Shown here one piece after another: positions 15,908-25,080 of a stretch of DNA of 64,000 bases; within the stretch, counting starts at the first letter, position 1, and each line of letters begins with the position of its first letter. This stretch comes from Collinsella sp. GTDB taxonomy: Bacteria > Actinomycetota > Coriobacteriia > Coriobacteriales > Coriobacteriaceae. The notes under the pieces were generated by a model. It saw only the letters and a program-made list of their open reading frames with translations, was not told where the DNA came from and searched no databases. The position numbers and the translations under genes are program-made. The DNA lies in the NCBI GenBank assembly GCA_019414245.1, contig DXMK01000006.1, forward strand, positions 104,761 to 168,760. The letters are read 5' to 3'.

Positions 15908-16786
15908 ATGAACAAGCCGAGTGTTTCTGCTGGCGTCGTTGCCGGCGTTGCCCTGGGAGCCGCGGCGCTTGGTGCGGCCGCCGTCGCTGTTCGTGCTGCC
16001 TGTCTGCAGGTTGCGCGAACCCGCAATGGGTTGGCGCGTGTGAAACACGTGCACGATGGGGACGGTGATGAGATTCGCGTGTTGGTGCAAGGCGGCGTCT
16101 ACCAAAGCGCAAGCTACGTTGGTGAGCGTTGGGCGGAGCCCGTCTTTGCGTACTATCGTGCGTTTGACGACGTGTTTGAGTCCGAGGATGCGATGCACGA
16201 TGCTTATGGTCACGGCATCAACCGCATGCTTGTGTTGGGTGGCGGCGGGTTTGCCTATCCTAAGTTCGCGCTGATGTCGCACGAGGGCTTGCGCATGGAC
16301 GTCATCGAGTATGACGGAGAGATTACGCGCCTGGCGCGCCGCTGGTTCTACCTAGACGAGCTGGAGCGCGCGGCGGGCGATCGCCTGCGGGTGATAACCG
16401 CTGAGGCTCGCTCGTATCTGGGTGTGACGAGCGTGGGCCATCGTCGCTACGACGTGGTCGTGAGCGATTGCTTTGGCGGTGCCGAGCCCGTGCGCGAGCT
16501 GGCGACCGTTGAGGCGTTGCGTCTAGTGCGGGGCAGCCTCAACCCCGGCGGCATCTACGTTGCCAATATCGTGAGCGCAAACGAGGGGAGCGATGTGACG
16601 TTCCTGCGCGATTGCGTTGCCACGGCACTCGAGGTGTTCGCTCGCGCCTGGGTGGTGCCTTGTGGCGATACGGAGTTCGGCGGCGAGGAGAATTATCTGC
16701 TCATCGCCAGCGACGGCGACTACGCCTTTGCCGAAGCTGTGCCCTTCGACACCGACTTCCTCGGTACCGTCCTTCACGACAAGTAA
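15908..16786 (+). CDS. Spermidine-synthase-like methyltransferase-fold protein with N-terminal anchor
   Basis: A 292-residue protein starting directly after the elp3 stop, with AAGGAG ten bases before ATG. Residues 8-35 are a hydrophobic Ala/Gly/Val segment (signal anchor). The rest has the spermidine synthase fold: QSASYVGERWAEPVFAYY, RMLVLGGGGFAYP (nucleotide-binding loop), DVIEYDGEI (acidic loop) and DVVVSDCFGG. The aminopropyltransferase active-site block is altered (DCFGG where true enzymes have D-x-x-D-P), so polyamine synthesis is doubtful. The tight link to elp3 suggests co-expression only; an outward-facing or membrane-side enzyme of unknown reaction is the safest reading. Confidence 0.8.
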   Translation: MNKPSVSAGVVAGVALGAAALGAAAVAVRAACLQVARTRNGLARVKHVHDGDGDEIRVLVQGGVYQSASYVGERWAEPVFAYYRAFDDVFESEDAMHDAYGHGINRMLVLGGGGFAYPKFALMSHEGLRMDVIEYDGEITRLARRWFYLDELERAAGDRLRVITAEARSYLGVTSVGHRRYDVVVSDCFGGAEPVRELATVEALRLVRGSLNPGGIYVANIVSANEGSDVTFLRDCVATALEVFARAWVVPCGDTEFGGEENYLLIASDGDYAFAEAVPFDTDFLGTVLHDK

Positions 16787-16813
16787 GTCTTCCCGTCCCA
16801 AAAAAGACTGGTC

Positions 16814-19258
16814 TTAGGCGTGGTCGCGCCAGCTGAGGACGCGCTGCTTCATACCCTCGATGTCGAGCACGCCTTCGGCGAAGCCTTTGCGCACGAGCTC
16901 TTCGGGAACAAACTCGTCGTACCGATCAAAGTAAGGTACCTCGCCGGGATAGACGAGCTCGATGGGGTCGAAGTCCTTTTCGGCCTCGGCTGCGAGCACC
17001 TCAAAGAACGTCTCCTCGTCGGCCTTCATCTTGAACTGCATAAAGTATGGACGCGACGGATCGAGCCCGCGAAGGCCCAGCTCAGCGGCACATTTAATCT
17101 TGAGCATGCGCTCGAGCGCCAAAAAGGCGTAGCTGCCCAGCCAGGGGAAGAGCACCCAGGTATCGCCGCCCAGGTTGATGAGCGGTTTAGTTCCCGCACC
17201 CGAAAGCTTGGCTGTATGACGAGCCTGCGCTAAGCGGGCCCGTGCGTTACCCATGAGGTACGGATATGTCGCGTGCTCGTTGAGCGCCTTGCGCATGCGC
17301 TCGAGTACGTGTGTATTGATGTCGCCGGGGCAGTCGCCAAAGTAGGCCGGCACCCGGCCCTTGACCTGCGTGGCAAAGACAGTGTGGCGCTTCCAGTCCA
17401 CTTCCTCGACAATCCAGCAGTGTCCGGCGATGGCGATGCGCTCACCGGGCGGTGGGGGATTGACGATCGTACCCAGCTCGGCCGATTCGCTCCGGACGGT
17501 AAACTCCTCGTTTTCCTGGAACACGGCGTAGAACTTAAAGTTGTTGATGACGCGCTCGCCCGCGAGACCCACGATGAGCCCGCCACCTTCGGTGACCTGG
17601 ATATGGTCGATCTTAATGAGGTGACGTAGCAGCACACGGTAATCGTCTGCCGAGATACGGTGGAAATAGCTGAGCGTGAGCACACGCTGGGCAAGTTCGG
17701 CCGGCGTGAGCTCGCCGGTGCTGGCGAGGGTCGACATAGTCTGGTGATAGAGCAGGCTGTAGGGGAGTCGATCGAGCTCGGGCGGCTCGACCCACTTTTC
17801 CTCGCGATAGAGTTGTACGAGCGCGATACCCTGCAGGAGCTTCCAGGGAATGGTTTCGGGCATCATCGTGCGCGGCTCGGGCTCTTCCTCGCGCATGACA
17901 AACCACATCTCGGGCGGAAGATCGCGACGGCCCGTGCGCCCCATGCGCTGCAAAAAGGAGCTAACGGTAAACGGCGCGTCAATCTGGAAGGCGCGCTCCA
18001 GGCGGCCGATATCGATACCGAGCTCCAACGTAGAGGTGGTGACGGTTGTCTGCGTCTGCTCCTCGTCGCGCATGAGCTCCTCGGCCGTCTCGCGTAGCGA
18101 TGCCGAAAGATTGCCGTGATGGATGAGAAAACGGTCGGGCTCGTGCCGGCTCTCGCAGTAGCTGCGCAGCATGGAGCACACGGCCTCTGCCTCCTCGCGC
18201 GAGTTGGCAAAGACCAGGCATTTGCGGCCGCGCGTATGCTCAAAGATATAGCCCATGCCGGGGTCGGCGTTGTCGGGCGCCGTGTCGGTGGGGTTGAGAA
18301 GCGCCTGCTCGGTCGCTCGTGGGATGTCGACTTCGCCCTCGGGGGCCGAGGAAGTGCGACGGTCTTTGGGAGCGGCCTTGCCCCGCGCCTGCTCACGACG
18401 TTGACGGTGTTCTTCCTGTGTAAGCTGTCCGCTGTGGCACATGTCTTGTCCGGATGCGGGCAGCGCCGCGGGCGCCGCCGTCTCAATACGCTCGCAAGCA
18501 AGCACCTCGGCTTCTTGTGGACCTGTGCCTACGAATCCTCGTTGCTGAGCCTGGGGGCCCGAGTTGTAGAAGTGCTCCATGGAGATGCGCCACACGCGGT
18601 GCGGTTCCTCAAAGCGGGGGATAACGCAGTCGCGCCCCGTTCCCTGCGAGAGAAAGGCGCCCGTGCGCTCGGGGTCGCCGATGGTGGCCGAAAGGCCAAT
18701 GCGGCGGGGCTGCACGCCTGCCATGCGCGAGAGGCGCTCGATAAGACAGAGCGTCTGCCCGCCGCGGTCGCCGCGCATGAGCGAATGGACTTCGTCGATA
18801 ACCACATAGCGCAGGTCGCAAAACATGCGCGGGATCGCCATGTGCTTATGGATCAGGAGCGCCTCGAGCGACTCGGGCGTAATCTGTAGGATGCCGCTCG
18901 GTTTTTTGATGAGTTTGGCCTTGTGTGATTGCGAGACATCGCCATGCCAGTGCCAGACGGGGATATCGGCTTCTTCGCACAGGTCGTTGAGGCGGACGAA
19001 TTGGTCGTTGATGAGCGCCTTGAGGGGGCCAATGTAGAGGGCGCCCACGCTTGCGGGCGGGTTCTCCCAAAACTCGGTCAGGATGGGAAAGAAGGCTGCC
19101 TCGGTTTTGCCGGAAGCCGTGGATGCCGTCAGGAGCACATTATCTTGCGTGTTAAAGATGGCATCAGCTGCTGCAACCTGGATAGAGCGTAGGCTCTCCC
19201 AATCGTGGGAGTAGATGAAGTCTTGGATAAACGGGGCGTAGCGGTCAAAGGCGTTCAC
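16814..19258 (-). CDS. DEAD/DEAH-box helicase, BrxHI/Lhr-like
   Basis: An 814-residue SF2 helicase: Walker A TASTASGKTE (44-53), IGPLKALINDQF, DEVH box (VVIDEVHSLM), IGLSATIGDPE, a low-complexity insert (about 255-345), then domain 2 with LVFANSREEAE, HHGNLSASLR, TSTLELGIDIG and motif VI QRMGRTGRR; the last 300 residues form a long C-terminal region. The start is GTG 19258, because AAAGGAGG sits just upstream on the minus strand; an ATG at 19300 overlaps that site. It is the last gene of a three-gene leftward cassette with a BrxD-like ATPase and a TerB protein, matching the BrxD-BrxHI pairing of BREX type 2. Confidence 0.88.
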   Translation of the reverse strand: MNAFDRYAPFIQDFIYSHDWESLRSIQVAAADAIFNTQDNVLLTASTASGKTEAAFFPILTEFWENPPASVGALYIGPLKALINDQFVRLNDLCEEADIPVWHWHGDVSQSHKAKLIKKPSGILQITPESLEALLIHKHMAIPRMFCDLRYVVIDEVHSLMRGDRGGQTLCLIERLSRMAGVQPRRIGLSATIGDPERTGAFLSQGTGRDCVIPRFEEPHRVWRISMEHFYNSGPQAQQRGFVGTGPQEAEVLACERIETAAPAALPASGQDMCHSGQLTQEEHRQRREQARGKAAPKDRRTSSAPEGEVDIPRATEQALLNPTDTAPDNADPGMGYIFEHTRGRKCLVFANSREEAEAVCSMLRSYCESRHEPDRFLIHHGNLSASLRETAEELMRDEEQTQTTVTTSTLELGIDIGRLERAFQIDAPFTVSSFLQRMGRTGRRDLPPEMWFVMREEEPEPRTMMPETIPWKLLQGIALVQLYREEKWVEPPELDRLPYSLLYHQTMSTLASTGELTPAELAQRVLTLSYFHRISADDYRVLLRHLIKIDHIQVTEGGGLIVGLAGERVINNFKFYAVFQENEEFTVRSESAELGTIVNPPPPGERIAIAGHCWIVEEVDWKRHTVFATQVKGRVPAYFGDCPGDINTHVLERMRKALNEHATYPYLMGNARARLAQARHTAKLSGAGTKPLINLGGDTWVLFPWLGSYAFLALERMLKIKCAAELGLRGLDPSRPYFMQFKMKADEETFFEVLAAEAEKDFDPIELVYPGEVPYFDRYDEFVPEELVRKGFAEGVLDIEGMKQRVLSWRDHA

Positions 19259-19339
19259 GGGGCCTCCTTTCAACAACGAATCTCTCAACGCGGCTGGCAA
19301 CGGCTTGCTGCATTACTGCTTCAACGTTTGCCCAGATAA

Positions 19340-19376
19340 AACCTGCCAAAATAAACCTGTCCCTTTTTGGTAGGTT
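19340..19376. repeat. GGGACAG-loop palindromic element (copy 2)
   Basis: Arms AACCTGCCAAA and TTTGGTAGGTT pair with one G-U; read on the minus strand the loop begins AAGGGACAGG. The minus-strand motif ACCAAAAAGGGACAGG aligns with ACCACAAAGGGGACAGT of the copy at 5223. It sits between the ATPase and helicase genes of the cassette, so it may also modulate operon expression. Confidence 0.55.
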
Positions 19377-20679
19377 AGATGGTGAACTCGGCGAAGTTGC
19401 GGTTGCCGCCTGCGGTGCCGGTGTCGCCTGTTGCGGCTGCCGGCGCCAGCGCGTCGCCGCCGACGCTTTGCAGCAGCTCGGCCACATTTGCATCGGGGTT
19501 CTGACACAGGATATCGAGCAGCTCGATAAAGTCACGGATAACCTCACGCGGCGTCAAGTGCGTATCGGTTCCCACGCGGCCGAACTCAATCTTGAGAAAG
19601 TCCACCAAGTCGTTTTCGGCAAGCGTGGGCGTCCAGCCAAAGTAGCCGGCATGGATCTGCATGAGTTTTTCGATGAGCACCAGTAGCTCCTCGTAGGTGA
19701 GTGGCTGCAGGCGGATGATGGGCGCGAGCATGTCCTTAAGGTCTTCGCGCGCAAAGCGGCCCTGAGCGAGTCGGCTGCGCAGGGCCTCGTAGGAGAACAC
19801 GCCGCGGCGGCGGTCTTCGATGGAGGTTGGCGTGCCGCCCATGATCATGCCCAGGTACTGCGCCTTGCCCTGGAGCGTGTCGTTGTACATAGTCAGGATC
19901 TTCTCGTAGTTGTATTGGCGCGTGATGGCGTTGGGAATCTTATACAGATTCACGAGCTCGTCGATGAGCACCAGCATGCCCTTGTAGCCACTGCAAACCA
20001 AAAAGCGCGCAATGAGCTTAACGTAGTCGTACCAGTCGTCATCGCTGATGATGGTCGAGGAGCCCAGCTCGGCGCGTGCCTCGCTCTTGGTGCGGTATTC
20101 GCCGCGAATCCATTTGGTCACGCGGCTCATGGTCTCTTCGTCGCCCCCGGATGCGGCCATGCGATAGCGGCGGAGCATGCGGGTGAAGTCGAAGCCGTGG
20201 ACCATCTCCTCGAGCGGGGCCAGTTGGGCATTGACGACCGACTCGTCGACGTCGGCACACGAGGCGACCCAGCGATCCAGAATAAGGTTGAGCGCACCGC
20301 CCTCGGGGCGCGTCTTGGTCGATATATTGCGGATGAGCTCGCGGTAGGTGGCAAGGCCCTGTCCCTGACCGCCCTGCAGGCGGCGCTCGGGCGACAGGTC
20401 GGCATCAGCGACGACGAACCCCTCGCCCATGGCGTGCGTGCGGATAGTCTGGAGCAAAAAGCTCTTGCCGGCGCCGTAACGACCGACCAGAAAGCGGAAG
20501 CTCGCGCCACCGTCGGCGATGAGACTCAGATCGGTGAGCAGGGCGCGGATCTCGACCTCGCGCCCTACGGTGATGTAAGGAAGGCCGATGCGCGGGACCA
20601 CGCCGCCCTTGAGCGAGTTGAGAATGACGGCAGCGACGCGCTTGGGCACGCGAGGTGCTGCGGATGCGGTATCACTCAT
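19375..20679 (-). CDS. BrxD-like P-loop ATPase (DUF2791 type)
   Basis: A 434-residue ATP-binding protein. Walker A is VGRYGAGKS (65-73), Walker B MLVLIDELVNL near residue 240, with a sensor-like LGMIMGGTPTS soon after. Segments such as VPRIGLPYITVGR (28-40) and SYEALRSRLAQGRF fit the family named BrxD in BREX type 2 systems. ATG 20679 lies inside the end of the upstream TerB gene (8-base overlap ATGAGTGA), so translation is coupled. The family is presumed to power or gate a DNA-acting helicase or nuclease complex. The C-terminal 40 residues are Ala/Gly-rich and probably disordered. Confidence 0.85.
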   Translation of the reverse strand: MSDTASAAPRVPKRVAAVILNSLKGGVVPRIGLPYITVGREVEIRALLTDLSLIADGGASFRFLVGRYGAGKSFLLQTIRTHAMGEGFVVADADLSPERRLQGGQGQGLATYRELIRNISTKTRPEGGALNLILDRWVASCADVDESVVNAQLAPLEEMVHGFDFTRMLRRYRMAASGGDEETMSRVTKWIRGEYRTKSEARAELGSSTIISDDDWYDYVKLIARFLVCSGYKGMLVLIDELVNLYKIPNAITRQYNYEKILTMYNDTLQGKAQYLGMIMGGTPTSIEDRRRGVFSYEALRSRLAQGRFAREDLKDMLAPIIRLQPLTYEELLVLIEKLMQIHAGYFGWTPTLAENDLVDFLKIEFGRVGTDTHLTPREVIRDFIELLDILCQNPDANVAELLQSVGGDALAPAAATGDTGTAGGNRNFAEFTI

Positions 20680-22426
20680 GGTCTAGGTATCCTCTCACGT
20701 CTGCTTCGTAGTCCTCGATAATCTGCGGCCCTGCTGCGCTAAATTCAATTACGGTGTCGCCCACCAGGTCAAAGAGCGCCTCGTTGATGGTATCGACGAG
20801 CATGTCCTCGCTCTGCTCCGATTGCACTACCGCCGATTCCGCCTGTACTGCGTTGTGCTCGAGCAGAGCGCGGAGATAGGCGTTTGCGGCGGGCGCGAGT
20901 TCGTTTGTGGCGTCAGCGGGCGTAGCAGCTGCGAACGTGGGCGTCGGCGCGAGAAGCGGTGCCACGACACCAAACTGTTCGGTGGATATGGTCGGCTCGT
21001 CGGACTCGTCCTGCCCTGCAGCCGCCGCGACCGCCTCGACCATCGCGTCGGCTACGGGCTCGGCTTCCGGTTGCCCTGAGTCCGCTGCCTCGGCTTCTGC
21101 GGACGAGCCGTCCTCGCGTTCCTCGTCAATCAAAAGCGCCTTGCGTGTTTGTGCGGCGGCGCTCCGAATATGCCCCAGCTGACTCAGATCGATATCGATC
21201 TTGACGGGCTGGTGTGCGGCGTCCCACGAAAGCCATGCCACAATCTCGTCATCGATAATCTTGGCCAGATATTTGGGGACCTTTTCTTCCTTAAGGGGAT
21301 GGGCAGGGTCCAGCGCCAGGCGCAGGCGTTGGTCGCAGGCGCGCATCATTTCACCGAGCTTGCTGCTCTTTTGCCTACTACCGTGGATACGCATGCATTC
21401 CCAAAAGCCGTTTTGGCAACGGTAGATATGGATGGGGTCCAGACGGTATTCGCAGTCCTCGTGGCGCTCGGGCGCAAAGAATACGGCCGAGGCAAACATG
21501 GTGTAGGGCATTGCCGTCTCCTCCCCAAATAAACTTGCCACGATGCCGGTCTTTCGGTGCGTGTCATAGTAGCGCGCCATGCGGACATACACGGCGCACG
21601 CCACGTGGCGCAGATCGCGGTGGTGGCTGCGGTCGAGCCGCGAGCTACTTAGGTTGTACGTGGAGAGGGCGTTGATGGCGGCCATGAGTCGCTCCTCGCG
21701 CACCTCATCGGGCGGAAGGGGGAGCGTGGGCTCGGAGGTTTTGCGACGCTTAGGGGTCTGGCCGGACGGTGCCGGTACAAGGTCTCGTGCCGCGCGCCGC
21801 AGTTCGATAAGGGCGTTATCGAACATGACGGTTTTAGAGTCGCGAAGCAGCTTGGGGTCGAGCCCGTGGAACACGGCGTAATCTTGCAGCCACACGCGCG
21901 CAAACCGGTCGATGCCGGGCTCGAAGGCGCGATAGACATCCCAAAAAGCCCTGATCTTGTTAAAACCATCGAGTGGATCATCTACGCCAATGCCGCAAAT
22001 CAGCTCATAGAGATACAGAAAGGCAAAGGACGTAGACGTTTCCTCGACGGTTCCGCGGCGCACTTGGGCACGCCAGGTAAAGTAGCCGCGCAGCTGCCGG
22101 TCGCTCATGGCGTTGTAGGTGGGAAAGTACGACTTAAAGGTGCCGTTGTAGGGACAGTCGTCCTCAAAGTCGGCCATCAGCAGGCCCTGGCGGTAAAAAA
22201 GCTCGGCTTCCGAAAGCCAGCGGCCCGCACCGCCCTTGGGGTCATCCTGCCAGCGCGATATCTCGCGCATTTTACGGTACTGGTCGGGGAGGAAATTCTG
22301 CATCTGTCGGCCGGTTTTGAGAATCGGCTCGTCTGCGTAGATTTCGTTTGAGAAGCGGGTGGACTGATGGGTCCGGGCCTCGGCCATAATGCGCTCGATG
22401 AGCATCTTGATGTCCTGGTCGGCCAC
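20672..22426 (-). CDS. TerB-N/TerB-C domain protein
   Basis: A 584-residue cytoplasmic protein, first gene of the cassette. The TerB-N block covers about 45-130 (FLPDQYRKMREIS, FYRQGLLMADFEDDC, YFPTYNAMSDRQLRGYFTWR); a middle region holds basic KRRKTSEP and a helical FFAPERHEDCEYRLDP segment; an acidic Ala/Glu-rich linker (about 430-530) leads to a TerB-C-like end (NAYLRALLEHN ... INEALFDLVGDTVIEF). The start is GTG 22426 with GAGGAGAAGC upstream. TerB-N/TerB-C proteins are known partners of SF2 helicases and ATPases in proposed DNA-processing systems. Metal resistance itself is not implied. Confidence 0.85.
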   Translation of the reverse strand: MADQDIKMLIERIMAEARTHQSTRFSNEIYADEPILKTGRQMQNFLPDQYRKMREISRWQDDPKGGAGRWLSEAELFYRQGLLMADFEDDCPYNGTFKSYFPTYNAMSDRQLRGYFTWRAQVRRGTVEETSTSFAFLYLYELICGIGVDDPLDGFNKIRAFWDVYRAFEPGIDRFARVWLQDYAVFHGLDPKLLRDSKTVMFDNALIELRRAARDLVPAPSGQTPKRRKTSEPTLPLPPDEVREERLMAAINALSTYNLSSSRLDRSHHRDLRHVACAVYVRMARYYDTHRKTGIVASLFGEETAMPYTMFASAVFFAPERHEDCEYRLDPIHIYRCQNGFWECMRIHGSRQKSSKLGEMMRACDQRLRLALDPAHPLKEEKVPKYLAKIIDDEIVAWLSWDAAHQPVKIDIDLSQLGHIRSAAAQTRKALLIDEEREDGSSAEAEAADSGQPEAEPVADAMVEAVAAAAGQDESDEPTISTEQFGVVAPLLAPTPTFAAATPADATNELAPAANAYLRALLEHNAVQAESAVVQSEQSEDMLVDTINEALFDLVGDTVIEFSAAGPQIIEDYEADVRGYLDHE

Positions 22427-22514
22427 CGCTTCTCCTCTCCTAACGCAGCTACGGTGACCTCATATCATAGCACAGCATCAAACAGATGTTCGAGATACCG
22501 CTGCGTTGATAGAT

Positions 22515-23231
22515 TTAGAACAGGAGGGCGTAGATGACGGCGATGACGACGGAGGGGAGCATATTGGCCGTGCGGAAGGTCTGAGGACGGATGAGGTTGA
22601 CGCCGACGCAGAAGATGAGCATGGAGCCTACGAGCGAAAGGCTGTCGAGGGCTGCCGTGGTCATGATGGGGGAGAGCGCGCCGGCAAACAACGTGATCGT
22701 CCCCTGGAACACGGCGACGGGCAGGGCGGAGAAAATGCAGCCGCGGCCAAGCGACGCCGTCATGGTGCAGACGATGATGCAGTCCAATGCGCCTTTCAAG
22801 GCAAGCGTTGACCAGTCACCGAGCAGACCGTCCTGGATCGATCCCACGATAGCCATGGCACCGATGCAGACGGTCAGCGATGTCGAGACAAAAGCGTTGG
22901 TGAACTCGTTATCGCCCTCGCTGCCGGTTTTGCGCTTGAGCCATTCGCCAAGGTTCTCGATGGCGGCCTCCAAGTTGATGGCCTCGCCGATGAGCGAACC
23001 GAGCGCAAATGAGACGATGAGCATGGTGGTACCGGTGGTCGCTAGCGCCTTTCCATCGATGATGAGCATCTTTTGCATGGTGCCGCCCAGGCCGATAAAC
23101 AGGACGCACAGCCCCGATGCTTTCATGAGCGTGTCTTGGATGCGCGGTGTAATGAAGCGGCCGCCCGCTAATCCCAAAAGACCGCCCGCAACTAAAAGCA
23201 CAACGTTGATGATTGTTCCCAAGCCCGGCAT
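22515..23231 (-). CDS. DUF554 family membrane protein
   Basis: A 238-residue polytopic protein with six or seven hydrophobic segments. DUF554 features are present: N-terminal GTIINVVLLVAGGLLGL, VLFIGLGGTMQ, the LGSLIGEAINLE segment and the central FTNAFVSTSLTVCIGAMAIVG. ATG 23231 follows AGGAGGG on the minus strand; longer versions lack a ribosome site. It reads toward the TerB cassette, 88 bases away, but a hairpin-forming gap (AACGCAG/CTGCGTT) separates them. The family is presumed to transport something small; no substrate is established. Confidence 0.85.
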   Translation of the reverse strand: MPGLGTIINVVLLVAGGLLGLAGGRFITPRIQDTLMKASGLCVLFIGLGGTMQKMLIIDGKALATTGTTMLIVSFALGSLIGEAINLEAAIENLGEWLKRKTGSEGDNEFTNAFVSTSLTVCIGAMAIVGSIQDGLLGDWSTLALKGALDCIIVCTMTASLGRGCIFSALPVAVFQGTITLFAGALSPIMTTAALDSLSLVGSMLIFCVGVNLIRPQTFRTANMLPSVVIAVIYALLF

Positions 23232-23349
23232 GAGCCCTCCTGTATTGATGCCAACGTGGCAATCGTAGCAGAACGAAATGCGAGGCACATCGCGACTCAT
23301 CTAATACGTTATATAAGTGGTGTTAGGAATGATGCGCAGCATTTAAGCC

Positions 23350-24780
23350 TCAGGTGGTTGTCGGGACATAGGGATAGTATTCAAAGCGCAGTGTCATAAG
23401 CCGCTGTGGGGATTCAATAGCCGCGGCAATGATATTGGCATCGCGGGCACGATCAAACCCTTCGAGTTCGATCTGATACGAGACGTCTTGCATAATGTCC
23501 AGACGTCGCCAGGCTAGGAGTGTGTCACCATCGAATTCCAAGGTCTTGCCTCCGTCTGGAGCAACGGCGTATAGACGCAGTTTAGCGGTGGTTGCAGGGT
23601 CGACAACCGTGACCTTTTTAATTTCGTTTCGAGTATTCTTGGCGCCCAACAAGGTGAGCAGTGTTGGGGCCACGACCTCGCCCGATGGCAAAAAGACGAC
23701 TTCGATGGATTCGGGAAATGCGATGATGGCCGACTTGCGGACGGGCTGATTGGCGGCGGCAACTTCGATGTTTGCAGCATCGATGACCTCTGTGTGGTCG
23801 AGGGCGGCTAGCACGCAGCAGTTACCTTCATCGATCTCCTGAGGATCAGCAAGCCCCAGACTGTCCGCGAGCTCGGGATCGTTTGGACCGGTAGCGGGCT
23901 CATTCGGTGCTTCGAAAGAAGCTGGGACGCTGTTTGTCGGCGACGGCGTGTCGCCCGCACCTGCTTCTTTGTCCGTGCTCTCTTCTTGTATGGTTGCGTT
24001 GATGGGTTCGTCGTTTGAGGGGAGCGTCTTGGCGTCAAGCGCGGAGGGGACAATCCCGACGGCTCCGGATCCGTTCCACTCCATCTCGAGAAGCGCCGGG
24101 TCGGCAAGAATGCGTTGCCTGCCTAGCGTGTGGGTATCGATCGCAATAGGGCCTGCCTCCGTCCCGCGCGTAAGGCTGAGCGATCCGGCTGGCTTCTCGA
24201 AATGAATGTCTGTGTCTTCGGTGCTGGCGGCGTAGAACAGCAGGGATGCTTCTCCCGCCGCGATGGCATCGGTGCCCGCCTTGGTCAGCCGCAGCGATGC
24301 CGTGAATGAGAGGGTGGGCTGCACATCGTCTGCATTCGCGGCGGCGCAGCCCAGACATATACCGCCTCCTTTCTCGAAAAACGCACCGTCGAAGGCGACC
24401 TTCGCTCCGTTCGCCGAGTCATCGACCGAAGCGATATCGATGCGCAACCCCAAATCGCACGGATCGCCATCTGCATCGAGCACAATCGAGCGCCACGTGC
24501 AGACGGCGCACCCCGCCTGGGAGCCGTTTGCCTTGTTCGAACGATTGATATCCACGACTATCGAGCCGTCCGTATTACGACGAAGGCATCCCGAGGTTGA
24601 GATTGCGGCCTGTGCGAACGAAAAACGCTTGCACGCAATGGCGCTCGACGGATTTGGTGCGGAGCTTAGGGCTGCTGGTAAGGAGTCTGCCATGACGGGA
24701 GTCGCCCAAGCGGCGACAGGCGTTCCGGTTGCGAGCGCGCCGCAGAGTGCGACGACGGGCAAAAGGTTCTTCGATGCCAT
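23350..24780 (-). CDS. Large secreted protein of unknown function
   Basis: A 476-residue protein with a signal peptide (residues 1-27, ending near AWA). The exported part has several cysteine pairs (CAVCTW, GICLGC, NCCVL), beta-rich stretches, and a low-complexity Pro/Asn/Ser/Glu linker (about 270-310, TPSPTNSVPASFEAPNEP) between two halves. There is no LPXTG signal or C-terminal membrane segment. AAGGAGA precedes ATG 24780. It is the last of five leftward genes encoding exported or small proteins. I do not recognise a family; a disulphide-bonded surface or matrix component is a guess from composition. Confidence 0.75.
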   Translation of the reverse strand: MASKNLLPVVALCGALATGTPVAAWATPVMADSLPAALSSAPNPSSAIACKRFSFAQAAISTSGCLRRNTDGSIVVDINRSNKANGSQAGCAVCTWRSIVLDADGDPCDLGLRIDIASVDDSANGAKVAFDGAFFEKGGGICLGCAAANADDVQPTLSFTASLRLTKAGTDAIAAGEASLLFYAASTEDTDIHFEKPAGSLSLTRGTEAGPIAIDTHTLGRQRILADPALLEMEWNGSGAVGIVPSALDAKTLPSNDEPINATIQEESTDKEAGAGDTPSPTNSVPASFEAPNEPATGPNDPELADSLGLADPQEIDEGNCCVLAALDHTEVIDAANIEVAAANQPVRKSAIIAFPESIEVVFLPSGEVVAPTLLTLLGAKNTRNEIKKVTVVDPATTAKLRLYAVAPDGGKTLEFDGDTLLAWRRLDIMQDVSYQIELEGFDRARDANIIAAAIESPQRLMTLRFEYYPYVPTTT

Positions 24781-24798
24781 GGGGTCTCCTTAGCTAAT

Positions 24799-25080
24799 TT
24801 AGTGCGGCCTGTCCGTGTTTCGTTTCTGGCTGCGTTTGATGTGCAGACCGAGGCCGGCGGTTCCCGCGCCTGCTGTCGTGGCGCCTGCTGCCAAGAGCCA
24901 TCGTCTGTCGTCTGTCTGTGCCAACGGTTCCTTGCAGTTGCCGCGGTCGAGCTCCGAGAGGTCGACCGTCACCTGCGTGGCGGCCTGCGCCTGTTCTTGC
25001 TGGGCAAAGGCCATGGCTGGCCCAAACGCTAGGATACTGACGGCGGTGGCCAGGGCGACGGCCTTATGCCGTGTGCGCAC
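24799..25080 (-). CDS. Small protein with signal peptide and C-terminal membrane segment
   Basis: About 93 residues: an N-terminal signal (RTRHKAVALATAVSILAF, cleavage near AFA), a short Gln/Ala-rich ectodomain with one cysteine (DRGNCKEP), then a glycine-rich hydrophobic segment (WLLAAGATTAGAGTAGLGL) and a basic tail KRSQKRN. I chose GTG 25080, which places the basic RTRH directly before the hydrophobic core; TTG 25110 is an alternative. Either start overlaps the end of the upstream gene, so translation is coupled. The layout resembles sortase substrates, but no LPXTG is visible. Confidence 0.6.
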   Translation of the reverse strand: MRTRHKAVALATAVSILAFGPAMAFAQQEQAQAATQVTVDLSELDRGNCKEPLAQTDDRRWLLAAGATTAGAGTAGLGLHIKRSQKRNTDRPH

